Positions 11,701-23,285 of a stretch of DNA of 64,000 bases are shown here, in pieces. The notes under the pieces were generated by a model, which ran no database searches, had not been told where the DNA came from, and saw only the letters and a list, made by a program, of their open reading frames with translations. The position numbers were made by a program, and so were the translations under genes. The stretch spans positions 5,041,501-5,105,500 of the forward strand of contig NC_059421.1 in assembly GCF_905220565.1 (NCBI RefSeq), written 5' to 3'. Numbering within the stretch: position 1 is the stretch's first letter; each line of letters begins with the position of its first letter. The stretch is from Melitaea cinxia. Its lineage: Eukaryota; Arthropoda; Insecta; Lepidoptera; Nymphalidae.

Positions 11701-12570
11701 ACCTAATAAAAGACGTATTCTTTGTGAAGTTAGTATATTCAGAAACTGCTTACTGAATAACTATTCTTATGTTGCAAAGGTTTTGAATCATAACGCTATA
11801 ATTTAAAGAAGTCGAGCAGCTTATTAACGTAAAATTATATTTTAAAATACAAATATTTAGGTGCTTTATATAATTCTGTATATGTAGGGAAAATGTTATC
11901 CTACACTAAGAATAGAGCCACGAATCCTTCCAATAAAAAATACATCAAAGCTTGTTAAAGGTTACCGATGGGGTCAAGTTCCAAACTTATAAAGTGTCGA
12001 ATCAAAACTTCCCGAAAGTCGACCGAAAACTGACCGCGAGATTGTTTAGAAAAAAGTAATTTGTCAAACTCGCTCGCCGCTCTGTCTATTACCGGGCGGT
12101 AACAGATTGGTGCTAGGAATACTAAGATATGGATGAGGCGTTATTGGTGTTTTTCTTTTGTTATAATTTTTCATTAGTGATCTAAACTAGATTCATCCTT
12201 GTGATTTCATGTAAATTGAGTTCAGTATTATCTGAATTTAATATCCACAAAAATATTATTAATGAGATGGAAGATATCCTCATCTGGTATTACTAAAACT
12301 ACTATCACGACAACGAACAATTATAACCACAGATTATAACACCCTTATGCCTCACTACTTGGTAGTTATAGTATATAGATTACTTTGTTAGTATAAGATC
12401 ATTTATAAAAAAGTCACGTTTAGGTATAATTTTAATTACTAAAACAATATAGACTTACATGAACATATGGTACTTATTATCTTGGACACTTAAGATAAGA
12501 TTGTTGATATCTTAGTACGAAAAATAAAAATCATGTGAGGTGATACAATTCGAACATTAAATTATACTTG

Positions 12571-12857
12571 TCATACTAGCGACCCGCCTTGACTTCGCAT
12601 GGGTGCAATGCTGATACTATACGTAAAATAAAATAAATATAATATATGTAAAAAAAAATGTTTATTTACAACATCACATTAGAAACCGCTAAAACTATCA
12701 GTGTTTATCTACTATATTATGCATGTATTATACATATAAACCTTCCTCTGGAATCACTCTATTTACTACAGAGAACCGCATCAAAATCCGTTGTGCAGTT
12801 TTAAAAATCAAAGCATACTGCCAGCGGGAAGCGACTTTGTTTTATACTATGTAGTGA
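12571..12857 (+). repeat. Dispersed repeat ending '..tactatgtagtgatt' (family G)
   Basis: Contains 'ctagcgacccgccttgactt', 'aaaccttcctctggaatcac', 'cgcatcaaaatccgttg' and 'gcgactttgttttatactat', an order familiar from widespread arthropod repeats. Non-coding. Confidence 0.6.
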
Positions 12858-13306
12858 TTGTATTAACCGTAGAAATTTTTTGTTGTTGTTACTATTATTG
12901 TTCTATATACATAAAACAAATAATTAGGTATGTCTATTTATTCGTTTCATAAATATAAATTACATCAAAAAAACATACATATATCAAGCATAAAGTACCA
13001 CATCCTTACCTTCCCACACCTCGTAGCGATGGTATCACTTCATAGTTCGTTAACGCGTATTACCCTCCGCTTGATCGATATAGAGTATCAGAACAGGTTA
13101 CAGCCTGTTAAGGGACGACCGGCATAACGGGAACGATTAATTGGAGGCGAGTAATTAATTTCTGTTGATTTTTGTCAAGTCAGTAATATTAGAACCGATT
13201 TTGATCTTACTAAAGTGTCACGTACATGTTGAAGGGTCATTTAGGTCATTAAATATTTGTCAGGAATATTTTAAGAATTATTTTACTTAATAAGTGATTT
13301 ATTATT

Positions 13307-13622
13307 AACCGACTTCAAAAAAGGAGAAGGTTACTCAATTCGACTCTATATATATATTTTTTTTATGTATGTTCGGGGATAACTTCGTCGTTGATGAACC
13401 GATTTTGGTAATTCATTTTATGTTGGAAAGAAAATATCCCAAGGGTGGTACCATGATAAGGAAACCAGGATCTGATGATGGAATCCCAGATAAATCGAGG
13501 GAAACCCTCAAAAATCGTAGTGACAACTAGTTCGTTTGTTTTTTTTTTCGTCTACTTGCGTTTTATTACTTGTCGATGTAATTGAAGTCGGTTTTTTTCG
13601 TTTGCGAGCAAACACAATTATG
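13307..13622 (+). repeat. Family D element, copy 3
   Basis: AACCGACTTCAAAAAAGGAG at the start; 'gtaattgaagtcggtt', a T run and hairpin GTTTGCGAGCAAAC then ACAATTAT at the end. A compact, well preserved copy showing both diagnostic ends. Confidence 0.8.
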
Positions 13623-13707
13623 ATATATGATATTAAAAAGAATCGAGAGAAAAAATGAGTTTTTAATTGAATAATTAACACTGAAACATTTTATTATAAA
13701 TTGCTTC

Positions 13708-13860
13708 AGCCTGCAATATCCCACTGATGGGCATAGGCCCCTTTCCCCATGAAGCAGAAGGATCAGAACTTAATCTACCATGCTTCTCCAATGCGGGTTG
13801 GTGGATATATTCCTCTTAAATTGAGAAAGAGGCTTACGGCCAGCAGAGGGATGTAAAAGA
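13708..13860 (-). repeat. SINE 3' fragment (Metulj-type)
   Basis: Minus strand of 'gcctgcaatatcccactgat' with 'ctccaatgcgggttggtgg'. Only the 3' half of the SINE remains, with a rearranged junction near 13,820. Confidence 0.7.
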
Positions 13861-14794
13861 TTGATTAACCATCATCATCGTCATGATTTACTTGGGAAAA
13901 GATAAAAGTCAACACATAATTCCGAGCAAAAGTCACGAGCACAGCTTGTATAAAAATAATTAGATTTGCAAGCATTTATAAATACTTTCACTATAAAAAT
14001 AATCTTACTTACATTGTTAGACTTAGAAAAGTAAATAATAAAGAAGAGAGATACATCTCCTTAACGAGGTCCTGTTCTTCGAAACGTAATCAGTGTATGA
14101 AAGCATAAAACTTCGTTACTTAGATGTTAGATCTGACTTAGATATTTATGAAAAAGGATGTATTTTGTTGTAACGTTCCTTGTGACATCGTGTTGGTATG
14201 TCATTACAATTTCGTCTTCGTACTTATCTGATTGAATTTAATCTGAAATTGATGATGATAGTAAAACGGCTAATTTTATTGAGTATAATTTAAGTTTTTG
14301 TGTTATACCGTGATAAATATCTCAAAATAATTAATTGTTTTGTTAAATGTTGAAAATATTACAGAAACATTGGACTGGTAAGTTGGTACAGTTGACAGTG
14401 ATCTGTAACTTCAATTCCATTGTTCTAGATAAATATTAGTGTATGTACCTATATCTTTATGAAAATAAAATACGGACCACATACAAAAAAAAACGACCGT
14501 GTATGTATGTTATATATATTTAAAAAATTATTTTACTTTGCTCCGTTATTCTAATGGTGGTAATAATGTGAAAGTTCTTTAGAATGGTTGTGATTTGAAA
14601 CTCGATGAAACGAACTCACGCTCATAGGATACTTTTAGTCGTCGTTTCGTCTTTTTATCTCAGCTGTATGTGAATTACACACACGGGCTTTTTTTAGTAA
14701 TTTACGCAAATGTAATGAGCTGTTTTAATTTTATTATTTGTATATATGTGTATCTCTTGTAATTCTTTGTAATTTGAGTATTTTGTCAGTCTGT

Positions 14795-15013
14795 TGTATT
14801 CCACTTCTAAGCCTCTTTCTCCACGTAGGAGAAGTATATGAGCTTAACTCACCATGCTGCTGCACTGTGTGTAGGCGGAAATGTTTTCTACTATGAGTAA
14901 CGATCACTATCAAGTATTTATAATAACATTCGGGACCAACATCATAGCGTGATCTCCAAGGCACGGTGGAGAGACACACAAGGACAAACATCCAAACTGG
15001 AAAGAAGTATTTG

Positions 15014-15044
<31 letters not shown>

Positions 15045-15170
15045 GAAACTGGAAAGAAGTATTTGTAAATATATACAAATATCCGTCCCGTGCGAAAATC
15101 GAGCCCGCAAACCACCGGTGTACAGGCGTCGACACGGCACACGCACCACTACACCAGATTGGTTGTTATT
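14795..15170 (-). repeat. tRNA-derived SINE interrupted by a (CAT)n insertion
   Basis: On the minus strand the tRNA-like head lies at about 15,170-15,080 and the 3' body near 14,800-14,990. The body is split at 15,015 by a (CAT)10 insertion flanked by 21-bp direct repeats. The longest open frames here (133 and 90 codons) arise from the CAT repeat and are not genes. Confidence 0.75.
15015..15045. mobile_element. Tail-only retroposon insertion, (CAT)10 with 21-bp target duplication
   Basis: The 21 bp at 14994-15014 are repeated exactly at 15046-15066, on either side of (CAT)10 plus one G. (CAT)n is the complement of the GATGAT tails that end family A and LINE copies here. The simplest reading is target-primed reverse transcription that copied only the tail. 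Confidence 0.6.
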
Positions 15171-15416
15171 TCTAGTTTGCAAAAAAAAAAAAATACGCAG
15201 AATTTTTTTTTGTACTTTATTGACATTTAAATAGTTTTAAAACGTCGTTCGTCATAATCAAAACTTGTATCAATAACATACGTGAATTTTGCAGTTTTGT
15301 CAACATGACGATTACTTTTAAAAGATAAACAACGATATTGATTATCTACAAGCAAACTGAGAATCGAAACGGTCTCAAGAGTCGTGCACATCATATTCGT
15401 TTGTCTAAGAGTCTCG

Positions 15417-15478
15417 ATAGAGATAGAATAGAATATAGATAGAAGATAGAATAGAATATAGATATATAGATAGAAGTT
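15417..15478. repeat. TAGA-type microsatellite
   Basis: Imperfect GATAGAATAGAATATAGATA units. Confidence 0.8.
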
Positions 15479-15682
15479 TGATGGTAAACATGATATTGCC
15501 AAGTGCAATACCAAATACTAGAGAAGATTAAAATTATTTCATATTTTGTAGATGATACGAAATTTCAAAGGAATCGTTCAATTTAAATATCCATTACCTC
15601 GGAGCACGCGAAGCTGTTGGTTACGAATATTATTATAAAAATCTGATAAGGATTGTTATTATTTTTTTTTAAAGTACTTTAA

Positions 15683-16022
15683 GTACTGTGTGGCTACGGT
15701 ACTAAAGAATATAGCCACCCCCTCTCTTCCCGTGGGTGTCGTAAGAGGCGACTAAGTGATAACACAGTTCCGCTACCACCTTGGAACTTAAAAAGCCGAC
15801 CGGTGGCGGGATAACTATCCAACTGCTGACTTTGAAATACACAGACCGAAGACGGGCAGCAGCGTCTTCGGTGCGACAAAGCCAGTACTGCGGTCACCAA
15901 CCCGCCTGCCCAGCGTGGTGACTATGGGCAAAACACATGAGTTCACGTTATTTTTGGCGTAAACTTATGGAGGCCTATGTCCAGCAGTGGACTGTATAGG
16001 CTGTAATGATGATAATGATGAT
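15683..16022 (+). repeat. Family A retroposon, copy 1
   Basis: ~330-bp unit beginning 'tactgtgtggctacggtact', then 'gtgtcgtaagaggcgactaa', 'gccgaccggtggcgggataa', 'caacccgcctgcccagcgtg', 'cctatgtccagcagtggact', ending with a GATGAT-type tail. Copies at 28.3, 34.8, 38.2 and 44.1 kb have flanking target duplications, so this is a discrete retroposed unit. No box A/B tRNA head is evident; it may be the 3' end of a LINE or a SINE with a non-tRNA head. Minus-strand frames such as the 68-codon one here recur in each copy only because the DNA does. Confidence 0.85.
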
Positions 16023-16024
16023 TT

Positions 16025-16430
16025 TTTTTAAATATATAGACTAGCGCTTGACTGCGATCTCACCTGATGGTAAGTGACGATGCAGCCTAAGGTGGTGCAC
16101 ACTTGCCTAGATGATGCCTATTCGCTCTTGATTTAAAGATACCCATTTTATAGTTAGTTGGAAAAACGGAAGCCGGAAGGGCATTCCAAATTTTTGCAGT
16201 GTGTATTAGGAACGAGGAAGCAAAGCGCTTAGTGCGAGATCGTGGGATTTCAACCACATAGCGGTGTAGATTCATGCGATGCCTTGCGGTTCGGTGGTAG
16301 AAAGGTGTTCGTAGTGAATACAGAAGCCCGCATTAGACCAGCGGGGTGGATTAAGCTTTGACCCAGTTGTGGGACGTTAGAACTGAAAATTTTTACGATT
16401 ACTTTAAATACTCCAGTGATATTCACAAAC
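16025..16430 (-). pseudogene. Non-LTR retrotransposon C-terminal fragment (CR1/Jockey-like)
   Basis: The minus strand encodes a 62-residue end (16275-16087) with FASSFLIHTAKIWNALPAS followed by FKSRANRHHLG. The 'S-F-x-x-x-x-A-x-x-WN-x-LP' and terminal 'FK..' pattern is characteristic of the C-terminus of CR1/Jockey-group LINE proteins. RT and endonuclease are absent (5' truncation). The downstream 3' end reads 'caggtgagatcgcagtcaag'. No function is expected. Confidence 0.7.
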
Positions 16431-16529
16431 ATTTGTTCAATTTTTCTTATTATGTACGCTTATGTAAATCACCATCTTTTCAAGAGAGTAAAAAAGTGTA
16501 TACTATTATATATAACTGATATTCCCTGC

Positions 16530-16772
16530 TTAACCTTACAGAAAATAACAGCTAAATAATACTGTTTTCAAGCAATGTTGTGTTGTGTTGGTGAGTAAGG
16601 TGACCAGAGCTTTTGGGGGAATTGGGGAAAGGGTCGGCAACGCGCTTGCGATGCTTCTGTTGTTGCAGGCGTCTATAAGCTACGGTAATCGCTTACCGAT
16701 ATGTATAATATGTAATACCTTGTCTTATCAGATGAGCCGTATGCTTGCTTGCCGATCTAATTACATTTAAAA
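16530..16772 (+). repeat. Family B LINE-like 3' fragment, copy 1
   Basis: Order: 'cagctaaataatactg', 'gtgaccagagct', 'gggtcggcaacgcgcttgcg', 'ggcgtctataagctacggta', 'cgtatgcttgcttgccgatc', then a short A-run. The same block recurs at 23.0, 33.6, 35.5, 37.7, 60.1 and 62.4 kb, generally with an A-rich end, as for a LINE 3' UTR. Confidence 0.75.
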
Positions 16773-17328
16773 AAAATGCCGCTACTATGCTACTGGCACT
16801 GTTGTATTGATACATTTTAGTCTTTATTTTGCAAGTTTTTATTGAACGATGATTTCTTTTAAATAGCTAAAGTGACACATTTTTCGGTTTTCTAGCGTAT
16901 AATATCAAAAGGCTGTTAAAAAGTGACTTACAGAGTGTTAGGATATAAGTCACTTCTTAGCTACCATGTTGAAATAATACACCTCATACTATTAAAATTA
17001 TTATTAACGAAGAGTTTGTATAAATAAAGCTCTATCTAGATGAAACGCTTATTAAACAAACTTAAATATACATTGCAGTAAACCAAAGCCGGTAAAGCAG
17101 GCGGTTATCGTATAAAATATATGTTTCTCTACGCACCGTAATTAAAACTGACTTTTTGAGATGCCTGCGGCTGTATAATATATATAAGTAAGGCTGGTTG
17201 CTCAGTATAAAAAAATATAAATGCTATGCTATAAGTTACATATTTTTATCAGTGTAAAAATATTTAATTTATCTATTAGATATATCTTTGTATTGAAATA
17301 AAAGAAAATCATATTTCATTTTACTGTT

Positions 17329-17660
17329 CTGTATTGTGTGGCTACGGTACTAAAGAGTATAGCCACCCCGTCTCTTCCCGTGGGTGTCGTAAGAGGCGGC
17401 TAAGGGATAACACAGTTCCACTACCACCTTGGAACTTAAAAGCCGACCGGTGGCGGGATAACCATCCAACTGCTGGCTTTGAAATACACAGGCTGAAGAC
17501 GGGCAGCAGCGTCTTCGGTGCGACAAAGTCAGTACTGCGGTCACCAACCCGCCTGCCCAGCGTGGTGACTATGGACAAAACACATGAGTTCACTTTATTT
17601 TTGGCATAAAATTGTGGAGGCCTTTGTCCAGCAGTGAATTGTATAGGCTGTAATGATGAT
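17329..17660 (+). repeat. Family A retroposon, copy 2
   Basis: Complete copy from 'tattgtgtggctacgg' to 'gctgtaatgatgat'; nearly identical to copy 1. The open frames on both strands (91 and 83 codons) are products of the repeat. Confidence 0.85.
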
Positions 17661-20016
17661 ATTTCATTTTAATTGACGACATATAAGTACATAGATGAGA
17701 GTAGTTTAATAATAGATGAAGATTATGGTTATATTCAGACTGAATATTTGTATTGGGCACAAATAAGTGTTTGTAGTCTAGTCGTATTTATTTATTTGTT
17801 ATTATACAATATATTAATATTTACTCCTAAGCTAGATACTCCTAAAAATTTAACCAAGTTTGTCTTAAGAGTGTTGTACTCGAAGGCACAAAACGACTTT
17901 GTATGTACGTGCAGTATGTTCTTGTGAGTCTCCCCATCATGGCTTAAATACCACTCAATCATTGGTGTAAGATTTTAGACGACGACTGTTACTCCTAGTA
18001 CATAATTAGTTTTGTCAGTCAATTCGTCGTAAAATAATGTTGTTTTCACGTAATAACTTAATACTTTCAAATTCAACTGCACGTTATGTTTTGTGTATGT
18101 TTCCGGATAATCAATAAATGATTTCTAGAACATGAAGCCATTGAATACCATGGATAAAATAATTATACTTTTTGTGTTTATTATGGCTTCTAATGTCTTT
18201 AATTTCTATATCAACATTTTGTCCTTATATCAATTTTAAGGCGCTATATTACGATATCGAGTACTATAATTCACAAGGCAGTAAGCCTTATGCTTGTATT
18301 GTTTTTGTCAGAAAACTCCTATTATAGGCACGTCTGGGCTTGCCGTAAATCAAGAACTTTGTAATTAAGCTAGTTTAAACACCCGGTGTCTTTCGAAATA
18401 TCGTGACTTTCGAGCGAATCGTACTTAATTTATAATATATTTCACATAAATTGTCACCGTCTAATTTATACCTTTCGTTAGATATGTACTAGTAAAAAAT
18501 ATTATTGTATTTACGGCAAATTTGTTTGTTTTGTCAAATGTGTCACGTTTATGTATTTTGTATGTTTCCTCAAATAATTTTTACAGCAAATTATTATTAT
18601 AATCCTTAGCAATAATTAAAAAAAAATGGTTTGTCGATTACAACAAATAGATTAAAATCATGTCTAGCAATGTTTCATTTTCAAATACTACATTTGTGAA
18701 AAAAAAAATTACTTCAATGATCATAATTATCATATTGACTATGATATCTTGAGAAAAAATTCTGATGCGTACTCCGCTGATCTGCAGGGAACCAGCATGA
18801 CGGGCCACGTTGCCATATTTATACTTAACACAAAAACACCTTTATCTTAGCACAGACGGACATCTGCAGTTGCACAGCAAGGTACACTTATATTTTTTTA
18901 TAATAATTCATTATTCTAGCCTACTTGAATAAGTATTATACTACCATATGTAGTTTTAAGTTATTGTTGATTTTTTTCGTCGCATTATCTACAGTATCGG
19001 TAATTTTAGGCTTATGATTGTTTACAAGTGCTAGATTATATATCATCTACAATGTACAATATATTAACGCAGTTGAGACTCCATAAATCTGAAATAGATT
19101 CTAAAACCAAGAGATCCGAACTAAAGTCGAACTTCATACATATACTTAATAGATGAAAATTATTCTATATTTATTTCAGTTAATTAGACTAAAATTCGCG
19201 AAAGTATTAGCTGAAAAAATCCCGACCAGGCTATATTTAATTCAAAGTTCAAAAATTTATTTTCATTTAAAAATACACGCACGATTTTATAGAATAAATT
19301 GTATACCTACCGACAGTATGAAACTTGTAGGACAATGCAAACGTTAGATTGTCTTTTATTTTGTTTTTTGTTTAATAAATAAATCTTACATCAAAATGAG
19401 CGCAGATTCATTGTGAATACGTTACATAAGGCTGCCTGCTAAAATTCTGGTCAGAATAGCGGTTGCCGAATATAATATTCACGATTTATCATTTACAAAT
19501 TAAAGTAGGAATTAATAATTTTGATCCATTAAGCAGATGTGTGAAACATATTTAGTTCGGATCTTAGACTATAAAAATTAGATATTGACTCGAAATAATT
19601 TTATTGAGAATGGATTAAGAGAAAATTAGTTTTCGTTGTATTTTTATTAAAGCTATACGTTATTACTAAAGTATATAAATATTTAATTATATTAAATATA
19701 ATATAATGTATAAAAGATTTTCTATAATAAAAATTCAATAACATAGAGATGTCTAAATATAATTACTTAATTTTGCTAAGCTCATGTAAAAATATTATTA
19801 AAATTCGTATACATTTTTTACATAATATATTACTAAATCTAGTTTATATAGATTTGACAACGATTTAAATCCGAAACTTTTACTGAATGTCCGAAAAATT
19901 GTCTACTTGTTAATGTTGGTTAATAATTAATAATCCCTGTTATAAAGGTTTTTTTTTTTGTTTTTTATATAATATTAGTACTTACGACAATGGTGACTTT
20001 GTTTACCTTTCAAAGA
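17661..20016. other. AT-rich DNA, no feature recognised
   Basis: 2.3 kb without a recognised gene, repeat or structured RNA. Confidence 0.4.
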
Positions 20017-20690
20017 AACTTTCAAAAAAGGGGAAGTTCAATTTGTTTTCTTTTTATGTGTGTTACACCTCAAAACTTTTGACTGGGTGGACTGATTTTG
20101 ATGATTTCGTGTGGTTTCGTTTAAATTAAATTGTAATCTGACAAGTACTGTTTGTGTATATATGTGTGTATGTGTGTATCAATCAATCATCAATCATTAC
20201 AGCCTATACAGTCCACTGCTGGACATAGGCCTCCACAAGTTTACGCCAAAAACAACGTGAACTCATGTGTTTTGCCCATAGTCACCACGCTGGGCAGGCG
20301 GGTTGGTGACCGAAGTACTGGCTTTGTCGCACCGAAGACGCTGCTGCCCGTCTTCGGCCTGTGTATTTCAAAGCCAGCAGTTGGTGAATATATGTGTGTG
20401 TGTATGTATAATAATGCGTATTTACTTCACTATTTTTTCATCGACCTACGATATATTTACAGGGCATGTTTTTTATTGGGTATACCGATTTTGACGATTC
20501 TTGTTTAATCGAAAGCATTAGTACTTGTTTTGTAGTCCTGTTTAAATTTGATCGAGATCTGATGATGAATTTCTGTGTAATATTTGATAATACGCATTTA
20601 CTTAACTTATTTTCCGTCAACCTACGTTGTATTACTTCTCGATGTAATTGAAGCCGGTTTTTTTTTTCATATATGAGTAAACACAATTTT
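20017..20690 (+). repeat. Family D element, copy 4, split by a family A insertion
   Basis: Left part starts 'aactttcaaaaaaggggaag'; right part ends 'gtaattgaagccggtt', a T run and ACACAATTTT. The interior is interrupted at about 20,176-20,390 by an inverted family A fragment flanked by similar 'atatatgtgtgt' sequence. The 177-codon minus-strand frame at 20,971-20,438 crosses these repeats and has no domain. Confidence 0.75.
20176..20390 (-). repeat. Family A fragment nested in family D
   Basis: Inverted family A from its tail (an AATCATCAATCATTAC-type end) to 'aaagccagcagttgg', lacking the 5' third. 'atatatgtgtgt' on both sides is a plausible target duplication but is simple sequence. Confidence 0.75.
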
Positions 20691-21187
20691 ATACTATTTA
20701 TTAATTTAATTGACAGCCATTCTGGTGCAATGGTACGTACGGTTACCTTAATACCGACACCAGTGAGTCGATTTGGTATATGGGTGTATTCTTCGATCTT
20801 CCTTCTCTTGGAGACGATATAAAGATGACTCCGTTTATTATCATAATCACCCTTAACAACAGTTGATACTTTTGGTGGGAAAATTATTTTCCAATATTTT
20901 ATAATCATTATTTCTTTTCGAAATGAACTCAAAATGGACCTTCGTCCATATTGTAAATGAAGCTGTTGCACTCTTCATTTAATTGAAATTACCCGCGCAT
21001 TATCTTTGATATTCTTCAAAGTTTATCTGTGATGGCAACACGTTGCACTAAGTTTATTCTAGAACCTACAATAAAATTATCTGGGTTTATACGTTAAAAG
21101 TTAAACTTTATTAATAAGAAATAATTGTAATTGTGAATGAAACAGTGTTCGAAGCAATAGCCTTTAATGTTGTTTCTCTTTAATATG

Positions 21188-21385
21188 TACGATTTTATTT
21201 TTGTGTTACCCACACATTAGGAATTCTAAATATTTTTGAATATCATATCAAAAATTGACCGCTCCAGCGGGGTTCGAACCCGCGTCTCCGACTGACCGTG
21301 TCGGCGCTCTAGCCAATTAAGCTATGGAACGATGTACCCGCTAGACCGAAATTTTTTATATGATGATTTTTATTTTCGGTTTAAG
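21188..21385 (-). repeat. Family T repeat with tRNA-like core, unoccupied DIRS site
   Basis: Plus-strand order: 'gtgttacccacacatt', 'aatatcatatcaaaaattga', tRNA-like core (complement), 'ccgctagaccgaaatttttt', 'atatgatgatttttattttc'. The blocks flanking the core ('tatcatatcaaaaatt' and its complement) are inverted. The same order occurs around 49.97-55.48 kb, where a DIRS element splits it after 'atcatat'. This copy therefore shows the empty site. Confidence 0.8.
21260..21331 (-). tRNA. tRNA-like cloverleaf within family T (probably SINE head or pseudogene)
   Basis: On the minus strand a 72-nt segment folds as a full cloverleaf. The acceptor stem pairs CGTTCCA with TGGAGCG (one G-T pair), the D stem pairs GCTT with GAGC, the anticodon stem pairs CCGAC with GTCGG, and the T stem pairs GCGGG with CCCGC around loop TTCGAAC. 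Box A-like (TAGCTTAATTGGCTAGAG) and a good box B (GGTTCGAACCC) are present. The anticodon loop ACGGTCA lacks U33 and would give GGT, which is not expected in a eukaryotic nuclear set. With the second copy at 55.3 kb this argues for a repeat-borne tRNA derivative. Confidence 0.5.
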
Positions 21386-22984
21386 CGAAAGCGTTTTTCT
21401 CTTTACAGAGCAACAATAAACGTTTATATAAATATAAACATTTTCATATTGGCAACTACACAAAAACAGATGAACAGACGAACATAAGCACATTTTTGAA
21501 AGCGGTAAAAACCCATGTAACATACACAAGACAGTTCGACACAAAATATCAAACATGACTATGTAATTTCCATACATGCATAAATTCCACTCTGTAGGAG
21601 ACGGTCGGAATAGATAACTATCCCTGTAACCCTTGTTACTTACTTTAATGCGCCCTTCGGGGTACGTTGATATATAACAGGTTTTACTGCGGAATATTTC
21701 GAAAAAATAATGTACATGCATAAATTACATTTATTTCATACGAAGATAAATAAGATAAAAAAAGCAAAAATGTAGGCACGTTCTTTTTGTGTGGCGATTG
21801 GTTTTAAAAGCTGTTAGTTACGAAATAATTATTTGCGATGTCAGAACGTATATTATAATTAAATAATAACCTTTCGTGATCCACATAGTATATATCTCCG
21901 TATACACCTAAAGCACATACATATTACTATATAAATATATATAGTAGTAGAAGAGTTATAACAACAGTTAGAATATTAATATGTAGTTGTTAATCTATGT
22001 AACTAGTTTTTTAGTCTATGCTATTACTCTGAATATCCTACTCTGTACTAAAAGTTTTTTATAAAATACAAGATGTCGGTTCTTAAGTTTTCACGTGTTG
22101 TTTTAAATTATAACGTAAGAAAGAAAAAAAATGTTTTATTTAAGTGAGTTGCGTGGGGGCCTAACAACCTAAACATGCAGAACTATTAGGTAAATCGTAT
22201 AAATTCTCACAACAACAGCATGCAAATACGGTCATATTCATCTCAACATTTATTTCATTATAAAGTTCTTTTCCAAGAACGTGAAATCACTTTCAGGCCT
22301 AATGTATTAAAAACAAGAGCCACTTATAATATTCAGTAAATCGATTTCAAGCGTCGAATGTATCGACATCTTTTCCCTGAGGACCGGTAACGTACCCGCA
22401 ATCCCCCCCCCCCTCCTGTAATAGAACAAAAGAAAAACACGCAATGTACAATGAGATAAGTAATTGATGATTTGAGACCTTCCTTCTTCCTCCGTGGTTA
22501 ATTAAAATGACTTATTACTTACCAAAATACTATTATTTGTATTAGTTTATTTGTGATAGCTTTACAGATTTCTTCTTATCTTTTCGAACTTTCAAGAGCA
22601 TGACTATGACCTAACTTTTCTTTACGAAGAAATAGTTTTACATACACACAATTTAATAATTTTCAAACACATACAAACAAAAAAACAAACAAACCAACAA
22701 AATCTTCAGCTTCATTACATTCATTTAAACTCACTAGGTATGAGAATTGAACTCATTACGTAAGATAATTCATTAAAGGTTAAAAAGAAAAATGACATGA
22801 GCGGAAAGGATTATAGTATGATGAATATAGTTCACACACGAACAGACTCGTAATCAAATTAAGAATGAGTTCACGTTTAGTTACATTACGCGATATTTTA
22901 AACCAATAAATAAATTTATGTTTATTTATAGTTCTCGAAAATTTACTCAAAATGTATTTAAAGTTTTATTAATACAATTTAACT
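21386..22984. other. AT-rich DNA, no gene recognised
   Basis: Contains an unassigned 121-codon minus-strand frame (21,721-21,356) with no recognised domain and a C homopolymer near 22,403-22,413. Otherwise nothing stands out. Confidence 0.4.
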
Positions 22985-23285
22985 GAGGTAGGGCTCAGCA
23001 GGAAACTACCTGCTCAAAATATGGAGCACCCCGACTGGGGTAGTCCTCTATCCTCGATCTTACAGAATATAACAGCTAAATAATACTGATTTCAAGCAGT
23101 GTTGTTTTCCTATCGATTGTAAGGTGACCAGAGCTCCTGAGGGAATAGGAGATAAGGTCGGCATCGGGCTTGCGATGCTTCTAGTGTTACAGACGTCTAT
23201 AAGCTACGGTAATTGCTTACCATCACGTGAATCGTACGCTTGTTTGCCGACCTATATACGAGTATATAAACGTTTTTATTAGATC
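22985..23285 (+). repeat. Family B LINE-like 3' fragment, copy 2
   Basis: Longer than copy 1: begins 'ggtagggctcagcaggaaac', 'ccccgactggggtagtcctc', then 'cagctaaataatactg', 'gtctataagctacggtaatt' and 'gcttgtttgccgacctat'. Confidence 0.75.

Noticed and set aside
14734..15182. Minus-strand frames of 133 and 90 codons with poly-Asp or poly-Met
   Set aside because: They come from a (CAT)n tract inserted in a SINE.
17334..17609. Recurrent frames (60-90 codons) in family A copies with a shared 'RRVGDRSTGFVAPK'-type product
   Set aside because: Apparent protein conservation only reflects repeated DNA. Frames are broken in several copies and readable on both strands.
20438..20971. 177-codon minus-strand frame
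   Set aside because: It crosses the end of a family D repeat and unassigned AT-rich DNA; no domain, no conservation in other D copies.
21260..21331. Functional nuclear tRNA gene
   Set aside because: Lacks U33, has an unexpected GGT anticodon, and lies in a repeat with a second, more decayed copy.
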